Below the pieces are notes generated by a model. That model did no database searches. It was not told the origin of the DNA and worked only from the letters and a program-made list of their open reading frames with translations. A program made the translations under genes and the position numbers. A DNA stretch of 32,085 nt from positions 1 through 32,085 of the forward strand of contig NZ_JAGGOZ010000125.1 in assembly GCF_018614075.1 (NCBI RefSeq). The letters run 5' to 3'. This stretch comes from Streptomyces sp. ISL-94. Lineage in GTDB: Bacteria > Actinomycetota > Actinomycetes > Streptomycetales > Streptomycetaceae. Shown here in pieces: positions 7,811-15,418 of the stretch (position 1 is the stretch's first letter; each line of letters begins with the position of its first letter).

Positions 7811-8568
7811 GCGGGGTTCCTCCCGGCCGTACTTGCAGATACTGATGTGTCGGTCTGTGTGGCGCTCGCGCTGCGCGGAATGAAGGTCGTGCACACCCCG
7901 TCGCCGTGGGCGATCGTCGCGAGTCGCTGCACATGCGTCCCGAGCAGGCGGGAGAAGACCTCGGTCTCCGCCTCGCAGAGCTGCGGGAACTGCTCGGCGA
8001 CATGCGCGACCGGGCAGTGGTGCTGGCAGAGCTGTTCACCGCTGTGCGGACCGGGAGCGCTCTTCGCCGTAGCAGCGTACCCGTCCGCGGTCAACGCCTT
8101 GGCCAGGGCCTCCGTGCGCCCCGCCGGGGCGGCCGCCTCGACGGCCTCCCGGTAGCTGCGCGCCTGCGCTTCCATCCGCGACCGGGCGAAGGCGGCGACC
8201 GCCGCCTCTCCCTGTGCGCCTCCGCCGACGGACTGCGCGATCCAGCGCAGGGCGTCCGCGGCGAGCGTGTCGTAGGACTGGTCGAAGGCGTCGCGGCCGC
8301 AGTCGGTCAGCGCGAAGACCTTGGCGGGCCGACCCCGGGTGCGTGCGCCGTACACACGCTGCTCACGGGGTTCGACCACGTCGTCGGCGACGAGCGTGTC
8401 GAGGTGGCGGCGGACGGCGGCCTGGGTGAGGCCGAGACGCTGGGCGAGGTCGGCGACGGTGGACGGGCCGTGGTCCAGGATCGAGCGCGCCACGCGGTTG
8501 CGGGTTGACCGCTCCCCGGTGGCGAGCTCCCCCTGGGGGGCCTCGTTCTGCCGTTCGCCGTATTTCAC
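7807..8568 (-). CDS. sufR: SufR-type iron-sulfur-sensing repressor of the suf operon
   Basis: A 253-residue DeoR/ArsR-like winged-helix regulator. The helix-turn-helix is at about residues 36-58 (STVADLAQRLGLTQAAVRRH), and an RTRGRPAKVF wing follows at 77-86. The C-terminal half carries the candidate cluster ligands Cys181 and Cys185 (LCQHHCPVAH) and Cys198 (QLCEAE), the pattern of SufR proteins, plus Cys226. When its [4Fe-4S] cluster is present SufR represses suf; cluster loss in stress or iron shortage relieves it. It is the first gene of the operon and overlaps sufB. The GTG at 8568 is the likely start although no clear ribosome site precedes it; it lies on the predicted operator. An ATG at 8576 in another frame stops after three codons. 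Confidence 0.93.
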   Translation of the reverse strand: MKYGERQNEAPQGELATGERSTRNRVARSILDHGPSTVADLAQRLGLTQAAVRRHLDTLVADDVVEPREQRVYGARTRGRPAKVFALTDCGRDAFDQSYDTLAADALRWIAQSVGGGAQGEAAVAAFARSRMEAQARSYREAVEAAAPAGRTEALAKALTADGYAATAKSAPGPHSGEQLCQHHCPVAHVAEQFPQLCEAETEVFSRLLGTHVQRLATIAHGDGVCTTFIPRSASATQTDTSVSASTAGRNPA

Positions 8569-8581
8569 AACGCCATTGTTG
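8568..8581. promoter_or_regulatory. Predicted SufR operator (CAAC-N6-GTTG)
   Basis: The sequence CAACGCCATTGTTG is an inverted repeat of CAAC and GTTG with a six-base spacer, identical in layout to the site published for cyanobacterial SufR. It overlaps the first base of the sufR GTG start. On the minus strand an AT-rich TAATTA (8588-8583) just upstream could be a -10 element. A repressor bound here would block transcription or early translation of the whole suf operon, giving autoregulation. Binding is inferred from the motif and its position. Confidence 0.7.
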
Positions 8582-8922
8582 CGTAATTAGCCGAGCCCCG
8601 ACAAGCCGTGACGGAAGCCACTCCTGGTGGCCTCTATCACTAAGGGTTACCTAATCTATCTACGCAGAGTTATGCGGAGGGGAACACTCCGCGTCGCGCC
8701 GAGCACCTCCGGTGAGCCGGTAAAGGGCTCCCACCTGCACACCTCCGCTCCCGGCGTTTCCCGCCACGGTAAAGATCAGGGCCCGGAAAGGATCACCGAA
8801 AGCGGCTGACCCCTCCACGGCCACCGGGCTGAAACAGCCGTATTCGCGACGCGGTGTCGAAGCCCGGGCACCCCGCCCCCGGGACTCCGGACCCCTTTCA
8901 CGCCTCCGTAGACTCAACCCCC
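8582..8922. other. Divergent intergenic region, sufR to ABC transporter
   Basis: About 340 bases without a supportable gene separate the divergent suf operon and ABC exporter, so both promoters should lie here. Beyond the SufR site I see a short inverted repeat GCCAC-N5-GTGGC at about 8617-8631 and an AT-richer patch at 8638-8675. A -10-like TAGACT (8909-8914) precedes the ABC gene. Two short open frames here (8627-8809 plus and 8660-8917 minus) look like chance. Confidence 0.5.
8909..8914 (+). promoter_or_regulatory. Probable -10 element of the ABC exporter operon (leaderless)
   Basis: TAGACT fits the TANNNT form used by the main Streptomyces sigma factor. It lies eight bases before the ATG at 8923, so transcription would begin at or next to the start codon. 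No ribosome binding site precedes that ATG, which supports a leaderless mRNA. I see no good -35 at 17-18 bases upstream. Confidence 0.45.
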
Positions 8923-9849
8923 ATGAGCAACGACCCCGCCGTGGAGATCCGCGGACTGGTGAAGCGGTACGGACCCAAGACAGCGGTGGACGGCCTGGGC
9001 CTCACCGTTCGGAGCGCCTCGGTCACCGCCGTCCTCGGTCCCAACGGCGCGGGCAAGACGACCACGGTGGAAACCTGCGAGGGCTACCACCGCCCCGACG
9101 CCGGCACCGTCCGCGTCCTCGGCCTCGACCCCGTCGCCCAGGCCGAGGCGCTGCGCCCCCGGATCGGCGTGATGCTCCAGTCCGGAGGCGTCTACTCCGG
9201 GGCCCGCGCGGTCGAGATGCTGCGCCACATGGCCAAGCTGTACGCCCACCCCCTCGACGTCGAGACGCTGGTGGAACGCCTCGGCCTCGGCAGCTGCGGC
9301 CGCACCGCCTACCGCAGGCTCTCCGGCGGCCAGCAGCAGCGCCTCGCCCTGGCCATGGCCGTGGTCGGCCGCCCCGAGCTGGTCTTCCTGGACGAGCCCA
9401 CGGCCGGGCTGGACCCGCAGGCCCGCCGCGCGACCTGGGAGCTCGTACGGGAACTGCGCGCCGACGGGGTCACCGTCGTACTCACCACCCACCACATGGA
9501 CGAGGCCGAGCAGCTCGCCGACGAGGTCGCCATCGTGGACGCGGGCAGGGTCATCGCCCACGGCAGCCCCGAGCAGCTCTGCCGCGGCGGCGCCGAGAAC
9601 ACCCTGCGGTTCACCGGCCGCCCCTCCCTCGACCTGGCCTCGCTGCTGAAGGCGCTGCCCGACGGCACCCGGGCCGCGGAGCTCACCGCGGGCGTCTACC
9701 GGGTGACCGGCGACGTGCACCCGCAGCTGCTGGCCACCGTCGCCTCCTGGTGCGCGCAGCACGGCGTGATGCCGGACAGCCTCTCGGTGGAGCGGCACAC
9801 CCTCGAAGACGTTTTTCTGGAGCTCACGGGCAAGGAGCTGCGCGCATGA
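8923..9849 (+). CDS. ABC exporter ATP-binding protein
   Basis: A 308-residue ATPase of the drug/polyketide-export (DrrA/CcmA-like) class. Walker A is GPNGAGKTT (39-47), Q-loop Gln86 is in GVMLQSGGVY, the signature LSGGQQQR is at 133-140, Walker B VFLDEPT at 154-160, and the switch His is in LTTHHMDEAEQLAD. A roughly 90-residue C-terminal domain follows, ending in LEDVFLELTGKELRA as in DrrA-type exporters. The ATG at 8923 is chosen because the ATPase fold begins shortly after (AVEIRGLVKRYG); the frame extends upstream into the promoter region. Its stop overlaps the permease start (ATGA), so the two form one transporter. The substrate is unknown. The pair lies next to suf and ctaA in this order in Streptomyces as I recall, which suggests a housekeeping role, perhaps linked to heme or redox; that is only inference. 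Confidence 0.93.
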   Translation: MSNDPAVEIRGLVKRYGPKTAVDGLGLTVRSASVTAVLGPNGAGKTTTVETCEGYHRPDAGTVRVLGLDPVAQAEALRPRIGVMLQSGGVYSGARAVEMLRHMAKLYAHPLDVETLVERLGLGSCGRTAYRRLSGGQQQRLALAMAVVGRPELVFLDEPTAGLDPQARRATWELVRELRADGVTVVLTTHHMDEAEQLADEVAIVDAGRVIAHGSPEQLCRGGAENTLRFTGRPSLDLASLLKALPDGTRAAELTAGVYRVTGDVHPQLLATVASWCAQHGVMPDSLSVERHTLEDVFLELTGKELRA

Positions 9850-10628
9850 GCGCCGGTACGTTCACTCCCAGGCCGGGGGCGGCCCCCGTCTCCCGCATGA
9901 TCCTCGCGCAGACGGCTCTGGAGACCCGGATGCTGCTGCGCAACGGGGAGCAGCTGCTGCTGACCGTGATCATCCCGGCGCTGCTGCTGGTCCTGTTCTC
10001 GGCCGTGGACATCGTGGCGGTGCCCCTGCAGGAGGGGGGCTCCGAGAAGTCCGTCGACTTCCTGGCCCCCGGCATCCTCGCGCTCGCCGTGATGTCCACC
10101 GCCTTCACCGGCCAGGCCATCGCCACCGGCTTCGACCGCCGCTACGGGGTCCTCAAGCGGCTCGGGGCCTCCCCGCTGCCGCGCTGGGCGCTGATGGCCG
10201 CCAAGACCCTGTCCGTGCTGGTCACCGAGGTGCTCCAGGTCGCCCTGCTGACGGTGATCGCCTTCGCGCTGGGCTGGTCCCCGCACGGGAACCCCCTGTC
10301 GGTGGCCGCGCTGCTCCTGCTCGGGACCGCCGCGTTCTCCGGGCTGGGGCTGCTGATGGCGGGCACCCTCAAGGCCGAGATGACCCTGGCCGCCGCCAAC
10401 CTGGTGTTCCTGCTGCTGCTGGTCGGCGGCGGGGTGATCGTGCCGCTGGAGAAGTTCCCGGGCGCCGTGCAGTCGGTACTCGGGCTGCTGCCCATTTCGG
10501 CCCTGTCCGACGGGCTGCGCGAGGTGCTCCAGCACGGGGCCGCGCTGCCGTGGGGCGACGCGGCCGTGCTGGCGGGCTGGGCCGTACTGGGCCTGGGCGC
10601 CGCGGCGCGGCTGTTCCGCTGGGAATGA
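9846..10628 (+). CDS. ABC-2 type exporter permease
   Basis: A 260-residue membrane protein of the ABC-2 permease family with about six predicted membrane helices: residues ~37-60, 74-92, 117-140, 147-170, 178-200 and 233-255. The FDRRYGVLKRLGASPLPRW segment between helices 2 and 3 is the conserved cytoplasmic coupling region of DrrB-like permeases. The start ATG at 9846 overlaps the ATPase stop. Two copies of this half-size permease would pair with the ATPase at 8923-9849. Substrate unknown. Confidence 0.92.
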   Translation: MSAGTFTPRPGAAPVSRMILAQTALETRMLLRNGEQLLLTVIIPALLLVLFSAVDIVAVPLQEGGSEKSVDFLAPGILALAVMSTAFTGQAIATGFDRRYGVLKRLGASPLPRWALMAAKTLSVLVTEVLQVALLTVIAFALGWSPHGNPLSVAALLLLGTAAFSGLGLLMAGTLKAEMTLAAANLVFLLLLVGGGVIVPLEKFPGAVQSVLGLLPISALSDGLREVLQHGAALPWGDAAVLAGWAVLGLGAAARLFRWE

Positions 10629-10712
10629 AACCCTTCCGCCGGGGCCGGCTCGCCCGCGACTATGGACGCCTTCACCCATGAGGTGCGCGGACCACGACGC
10701 CGGGGGGCGGGC

Positions 10713-11879
10713 ATGGCGCAGCGAGAGGCCGTTCTGCGGCTGGACGGGCAATGGGCACGGGTGCGCGCGGGGGCCGCGCACGCGGAGCCGCAGGAGCGCG
10801 AGCGGCTGCTCGACGAGCTGATCGGCGCCTTGCGCGCGTTCCCCGACGACCCCGAGTGCACCGCCCTGCTGGGCCTGCGCCTCGCCGACCGCGCCGCCCT
10901 GCGCTTTGCCGAAGGGGACCGCGCGAGCACGCTGGCCACCATCGAGGAGGGGCTGCGCAGCTCCGAGCGCGCGGCCGCCCACTCCCCCGAGTTCGCCCGC
11001 TGGTACGCCCGCGGGCTGATCAACCACGGGGTGTGGCTGTCCTGGCCGCTGAGCGACGAGGACCGGCTGCCGAGGTATCCGCTGGGCCCGGCCGCCTCGG
11101 ACGGTCCGAGCGCCATGGAGCGGGCGGCCGGCGAGCGCGCCCGTGACCTGACCCGGACCGCCGTCGGGGTGTGGTCGGGACTGGACCAGCACGACCCGGT
11201 CAACCGCAGGGGCCTGGCCCAGGCCAAGGTGTTCCTGGGCGACCGCCTCGCGGAGCTCGGTTTCGCCGAGGACGCGGTGGCCTGGGCGGTGGACGCGAAG
11301 TCCGACTTCCGGCAGCTGCTGCTCGCGAACCCCGGCGCGGAGGCGGCCCAGGAGGCCGAGGAGGCCATCGACCACATCGGCCACCAGCTGGAACTGCGCC
11401 TGCGCTTCCTGTCCTTCGACTCCCTGGTCCGCCTGCGCGCCCAGGGGCTGCTGCCCGAACGCCTGCTGCCCCAGGCGGTGGTGGCCGCCCGCATCCAGGG
11501 GGTCACGGAGTCCGAGATCGCGGCCCGGCTGCACCTGGGCGCCGAGCAGGTGGGCACGATGCTGGAGGTGACCCCCTGGCTCGCGGTGTGGCGCGTCGAG
11601 GTGCGCGGCCCTGACGGGCTGTGGACCGTACAGGCCCCTCCGTGGCACAGCGCCGCAGAAGTGCGAAACCGGACGGCCCAGGACGTAGGGGCCGAAGTGG
11701 TACGCGGGTTCGCGGGCTCGGCACAGTACCCGGGCGACGGCGGGCACTGGCGGATCCACCTGTGGTGGCACGCGGAGGGCGACCCGGCCGGGCGAGGTTC
11801 CGGCTGGCCGCCGGCCCCGACGCCCCAGCGCCCACCCCCTCGTGAAACTTTGCACAAGGCGGCGCCTACGATAGGGGCC
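10713..11879 (+). CDS. Unrecognised protein, helical repeat-like; frame has no own stop and runs into ctaA
   Basis: An open frame with good coding character encodes about 360-389 residues that I do not recognise. It is rich in Ala, Glu, Leu and Arg. The middle looks like helical repeats of TPR type (for example AKVFLGDRLAELGFAEDAV and WAVDAKSDFRQLL). A helix-turn-helix-like stretch follows (GVTESEIAARLHLGAEQVG, about residue 265), then a Trp-rich C-terminal part (WRIHLWWHAEGD, about 340-352). The ATG at 10713 is the likely start; a GTG at 10683 and an ATG at 10662 are alternatives. There is no in-frame stop before ctaA, so the frame ends only at 12839. The last 16 codons before ctaA (11832-11879) have A or T in third position in 7 cases, which looks non-coding. 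The true product may therefore be a stop-less gene, a fusion with CtaA, or the result of a base error. No function is proposed. Confidence 0.6.
11843..11872 (+). promoter_or_regulatory. Possible ctaA promoter (leaderless)
   Basis: A -10-like TACGAT (11867-11872) lies seven bases before the GTG at 11880. A TGAAAC at 11843-11848 sits 18 bases further up but matches the usual TTGACA -35 poorly. No ribosome binding site is present. The arrangement suits a leaderless ctaA transcript and argues that ctaA has its own start inside the long open frame. Confidence 0.45.
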
Positions 11880-12839
11880 GTGTTGAACCCATTCGCATAC
11901 ATCGCCAGTCGCTGGACTCCGTCACCCCGGACCGTCCGGCGCGCCGCGTTCGCCGCGCTCCTCATGAGCGTGGCCATCGTCGTCACCGGCGGTGCGGTGC
12001 GGCTGACCGGATCCGGTCTCGGCTGCGACACCTGGCCCAAGTGCACCGACGACAGCCTGATCGTGACGCAGGCGCAGGGCTTCCACGGAGCCATCGAATT
12101 CGGCAACCGCATGCTGACGTACGTCCTGTGCGCGGCCGTCGGCGGGATCATCCTCGCCGCCCGCTCCGCGAAGCCCTGGCGGCACTCGCTGACGAAGCTC
12201 GGCTGGTTCCAGTTCGCCCTCGTGATGGGCAACGCGGTCCTCGGCGGCATCACCGTCCTGACGGGGCTCAACCCGTACAGCGTGGCCGGGCACTTCCTGC
12301 TCGCCACCTCGCTGATCACCGTGACCACCGTCACCTGGCAGCGCACCGGCGAGGGTGACACCGCGCCGCGGCCGCGCGTTCCCGGCCCGGTGCGCAAGCT
12401 GTCGTGGGCGATGCTCGCCACCACGCTCGTGCTGATCGCGGCGGGCACGGTTGTCACCGGTTCGGGCCCGCACGCCGGCGACAGCAGCGAGATCAGGCGG
12501 ATGCCGTTCGACTGGGCGGCCACCGCCCACGTGCACGCGATCGCCGCCTGGCTGGTCTGCGCGCTGGCCGTCGCGATGTGGCTGGTGCTGCGCGTGGTGG
12601 ACGCCCCCGTCGACACCCGGGCCCGCGCCCGCGACCTGCTGATCGTGCTGCTCGCGCAGGGCGGCATCGGCTACGTGCAGTTCTTCACCGACCTGCCCGA
12701 GCTCCTCGTCGCCGCCCACATGCTCGGCTCCTGCCTGGTGTGGATCTCGGTGGTCCGGGTCGCGCTGAGCCTGCGCGAGCGGCCGGCCGAGCAGGCGGAG
12801 CTCCCGGCCCAGGGCGACGCGCAGCTCTCCACGGTCTGA
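11880..12839 (+). CDS. ctaA: Heme A synthase (CtaA/COX15)
   Basis: A 319-residue membrane enzyme that oxidises the C8 methyl of heme O to make heme A for aa3-type cytochrome oxidase. Marks are the first-loop cysteine pair Cys49 and Cys55 (GLGCDTWPKC), His69 in GFHGAIEFGNR, the mid-protein VAGHFLLATSL, and the second-half AHVHAIAAWLV and VAAHMLGSCLVW with heme-ligand histidines. About eight membrane helices in two pseudo-repeats are expected. The GTG at 11880 is chosen because Streptomyces CtaA proteins begin near LNPFAYIASRW and a -10-like element precedes it; the open frame itself continues far upstream. It works with CtaB encoded at 14477-15418. Confidence 0.92.
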   Translation: MLNPFAYIASRWTPSPRTVRRAAFAALLMSVAIVVTGGAVRLTGSGLGCDTWPKCTDDSLIVTQAQGFHGAIEFGNRMLTYVLCAAVGGIILAARSAKPWRHSLTKLGWFQFALVMGNAVLGGITVLTGLNPYSVAGHFLLATSLITVTTVTWQRTGEGDTAPRPRVPGPVRKLSWAMLATTLVLIAAGTVVTGSGPHAGDSSEIRRMPFDWAATAHVHAIAAWLVCALAVAMWLVLRVVDAPVDTRARARDLLIVLLAQGGIGYVQFFTDLPELLVAAHMLGSCLVWISVVRVALSLRERPAEQAELPAQGDAQLSTV

Positions 12840-12854
12840 GTCGCGGGACACAGC

Positions 12855-12877
12855 CCCGGGACACGGTCCAGCCCGGG
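12855..12877. terminator. Weak hairpin between convergent ctaA and amidohydrolase
   Basis: CCCGGG at 12855-12860 and 12872-12877 can pair across an 11-base loop in the 39-base gap between the two convergent genes. The stem is short and no U-tract follows, so this is only a possible terminator. Confidence 0.3.
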
Positions 12878-12878
12878 T

Positions 12879-13967
12879 CTAGCCCCGCTCGTCCAGCCGG
12901 TAGACGCGGCGGGCATTGCCCGCCGCGACCATGGCGGCCACCCGGTCCGCGTCCCGCCAGGTCCAGGACCCGTCGGCGACCCAGCCGCCCAGGACCCGGC
13001 CCAGCGCCTCCCGGAACACCAGGGCGCCCACCGCGTGCAGTTCGGGCAGCCGCCGGCCGCCGCTGGAGAACAGCAGCTTCCCGAACGGCGCGAGCTCCAG
13101 CGACTCGGCCAGGACCGCCGCGGCCCGCGCCCCGGTCGCCCCGAGGGCCGCGCCGGCATCGGCGTACACGTGCGGGAAGGCCGCGGCCAGCCCTGCCGTG
13201 TGCCGGTGGTACGGGTACCCGCCGAGCAGGACCAGCCGCGTGCTCAGACCCGCGGTGGCCCGTACGAACTCCGTCAGCCGGGCCGGATCCGCCCCGCCGG
13301 TGTGCAGCTGGAGCGGCAGCCCGGACGCCACCGCGCTCCACACCAGGTGCCGCAGGAGTACGGGGTCGTCCACGGCCCCGCCCCGGGCCCGCCGGGCCAG
13401 CCAGCGCCCGGCCGCCCCGCCCACCCCGCCCGGATCGGGCGGCTCGGGCGCGCGGGCGGCGGCGGATCCCGCGGCGGCGCCGCAGGTTAAGGCGGCGGCC
13501 CCGCTGGCGGCGTGGTGCACGGCCTCGGCGAGGTTGGCGAGGAAGGCGGGCACCGTGCCGGAGGTATCGGCGGCCTGCTCGGCCAGTAATTCCAGCCGGA
13601 CCGCCTCGAAGGCCTCGGCCTCCCCGGCCAGCGCCAGCTCCTTGGGTCCGGCGAGGTCCCCCGGCAGGCCCGTGTCGACGAGGTAGGCGCCCACCCCGGA
13701 GCCCCGCAGCAGCCGCCGCGCGGACTCGGCCGCGCCCAGCTCGCGCCGCCGGGCCAGATAGTGGGCGGGGGCGGCGTGCGGTTCCAGCCCCAGCAGCGGC
13801 GGGCACCAGCGGCGCACCGCGAAGCCGGTCTGCGTGTCGAAGAAGGTGGTGCCCGGGGCGGGCGGGCCGGCCGAGCGGATCAGCTGGGCCTCGAAGGTGG
13901 CCAGGCCCAGCTCCGTACGGAGGAATCCGTGGCAGTACTGGTCCACCAGGGGCGGCGTTTCGATCAT
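12879..13967 (-). CDS. Amidohydrolase-family protein with altered metal-site motifs
   Basis: A 362-residue protein resembling the amidohydrolase_2/FluG-type TIM-barrel family. Recognisable are VDQYCHGFLRTEL at the N terminus, FFDTQTGFAVRRWCPP, GLPLQLHTGGADP, LGGYPYHRHTAGLAAAFPHVYAD and the C-terminal KLLFSSGGRRLPELH. Several usual metal ligands look changed: the first motif has Tyr-Cys-His where DxHxH is expected, and the late Ser-Thr/Ser-Asp motif reads SSGG, lacking the Asp. It may be a divergent or inactive member. Residues ~167-190 form an Ala/Gly-rich insert. The ATG at 13967 (MIETPPLVDQ) is preferred to a GTG at 14006. It faces ctaA. The substrate is unknown. Confidence 0.78.
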   Translation of the reverse strand: MIETPPLVDQYCHGFLRTELGLATFEAQLIRSAGPPAPGTTFFDTQTGFAVRRWCPPLLGLEPHAAPAHYLARRRELGAAESARRLLRGSGVGAYLVDTGLPGDLAGPKELALAGEAEAFEAVRLELLAEQAADTSGTVPAFLANLAEAVHHAASGAAALTCGAAAGSAAARAPEPPDPGGVGGAAGRWLARRARGGAVDDPVLLRHLVWSAVASGLPLQLHTGGADPARLTEFVRATAGLSTRLVLLGGYPYHRHTAGLAAAFPHVYADAGAALGATGARAAAVLAESLELAPFGKLLFSSGGRRLPELHAVGALVFREALGRVLGGWVADGSWTWRDADRVAAMVAAGNARRVYRLDERG

Positions 13968-14083
13968 CCGGGCATCCCGTTGCGGACGTGAGGAAGGGGC
14001 TTCCACACGTCCTAACGGGTGAGCGGGGTGCGAGGTGTTGCTCGCGCTGTTGACCGAGCGGCCGCCTCAGGGAGGGGGAGGGG

Positions 14084-14461
14084 TCAGGCCGCCGGGTTCT
14101 CGGGGCCGCCCAGCTGGATGCCCGCCATCCGCGTCCACTCGTACGGGCCGGTCCGCACGCGCGCGGCGAACTCCCCGTCGAACTCCTCGTGGAGGGTCAG
14201 GCCGGCCTTCTCGGCGGCCAGCTGCGCCACGGCGAAGCTCGGGGCCACCAGGTCGCCCCAGCCGCCGTCCGTGCCGACGAGCACGATGCGGGTGCCGGCC
14301 TGGCCGATGTGGGCGAGCTGGCCCTCGGCGCCGCCGTGCTGCTTGGCGAACGCGCCGATCTGCTTGGCCAGCCTGGCCGCCGTACGGTCCTTCTTCTTGT
14401 CCGCGGCGCCTGCGGTGCCTGCGGAGTCTGCGCTGTCTGCGGTGTCTGCCATGAATGGCAT
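14084..14461 (-). CDS. Small conserved-looking hypothetical protein
   Basis: A 125-residue protein that I do not recognise by function. The first 20 residues are low complexity (Ala/Asp/Ser/Thr triplets such as ADTADSADSAGTAG), encoded by about four imperfect 9-base repeats at 14406-14450. A Lys-rich segment DKKKDRTAARLAKQIGAF follows, then a compact, more ordered part with GTRIVLVGTDGGWGDLVAP and LHEEFDGEFAARVRTGPYEW that looks like a real alpha/beta fold. Codon use is normal for the window. The start may be ATG 14461 or ATG 14452; neither has a clear ribosome site. It lies 15 bases after ctaB on the same strand, so it is probably co-transcribed with it. Confidence 0.75.
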   Translation of the reverse strand: MPFMADTADSADSAGTAGAADKKKDRTAARLAKQIGAFAKQHGGAEGQLAHIGQAGTRIVLVGTDGGWGDLVAPSFAVAQLAAEKAGLTLHEEFDGEFAARVRTGPYEWTRMAGIQLGGPENPAA

Positions 14462-14476
14462 GCTACCGGCGAGTAA

Positions 14477-15418
14477 TCAATGGAGGAAGGGATCCACGGC
14501 CACCGCCACGAAGAGCAGCGACACATAGGTGATCGACCAGTGGAACAAGCGCATCTCCTTGAGCTTCGCGCCCGTCACGCCCGCCTTGGCCCGCGCATGC
14601 AGCGCGTGCGCCTCCCACAGCCACCAGCCGCCCGCGAGCAGCGCGACCGCCGTGTAGAACCAGCCGGTGTACCCCAGCGGGGTCAGCAGCAGCGAGACCG
14701 CCACCATCACCCAGCTGTAGAAGACGATCTGGCGGGCCACGACCCGGTTGCCGGCCACGACCGGCAGCATCGGCACGCCGACCCGCGCGTAGTCGTCCTT
14801 CACCTTCATCGACAGCGGCCAGTAGTGCGGCGGCGTCCAGAAGAAGATGACGAGGAAGAGGATGACCGCGGCCCAGGAGACCTCGTCCTTGACTGCGGAC
14901 CAGCCGATGAGGACCGGCATGCAGCCCGCGATCCCGCCCCAGACGATGTTCTGGGCGGTGCGCCGCTTCAGCAGCATCGTGTAGACCACGACGTAGAAGA
15001 GGAGCGCGCCGAGCGCGAGGGCGGCCGACAGCCAGTTGATCAGCAGGCCGAAGAAGAGGGTGGAGACCACTCCGAGGGTGATGCCGAAGACGAGGCACTC
15101 ACGCGGGCTGACCATGCCGGTCACCAGCGGGCGCTGCGAGGTCCGGTCCATCAGTGCGTCGATGTCGCGGTCGATGTACATGTTCAGCGCGTTGGCGCCG
15201 CCCGCCGACAGGTATCCGCCAAAACAGGTGGCGAGAACCAGCCAGAGGGACGGCACGCCCTGCTCCGCGAGGAACATCACCGGCACTGTGGTGATCAGCA
15301 GAAGTTCGATGATCCGAGGCTTGGTCAAAGCCACGAAAGCCATGGCCCGGGCCCCGAACGGCCGGTGACCGGGGCTCGTCCCGAGCACCCCCGCTGGACG
15401 GGATTCGACGGCCGTCAC
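14477..15418 (-). CDS. ctaB: Heme O synthase (protoheme IX farnesyltransferase, CtaB)
   Basis: A 313-residue UbiA-family membrane prenyltransferase that adds a farnesyl group to heme B to give heme O, the substrate of CtaA. The Asp-rich Mg/prenyl-diphosphate motif is NALNMYIDRDIDALMDRT (residues 76-93), and the second conserved part is FFWTPPHYWPLSMKVKDDY. The N-terminal ALTKPRIIELLLITTVP is typical. Nine or so membrane helices are expected. The GTG at 15418 is chosen because an AGGGG ribosome site lies five bases upstream and it matches the MTAVESRP start I recall for Streptomyces CtaB; the frame extends to 15466 without support. Also called cyoE in some annotations. It diverges from tkt. 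Confidence 0.95.
   Translation of the reverse strand: MTAVESRPAGVLGTSPGHRPFGARAMAFVALTKPRIIELLLITTVPVMFLAEQGVPSLWLVLATCFGGYLSAGGANALNMYIDRDIDALMDRTSQRPLVTGMVSPRECLVFGITLGVVSTLFFGLLINWLSAALALGALLFYVVVYTMLLKRRTAQNIVWGGIAGCMPVLIGWSAVKDEVSWAAVILFLVIFFWTPPHYWPLSMKVKDDYARVGVPMLPVVAGNRVVARQIVFYSWVMVAVSLLLTPLGYTGWFYTAVALLAGGWWLWEAHALHARAKAGVTGAKLKEMRLFHWSITYVSLLFVAVAVDPFLH

Noticed and set aside
8638..8662. DtxR/DmdR iron-box-like sequence near TTACCTAATC
   Set aside because: Only one half resembles the 19-bp iron box (about 11 of 19 positions), so it is too weak to list as a site despite the iron-sulfur neighbour.
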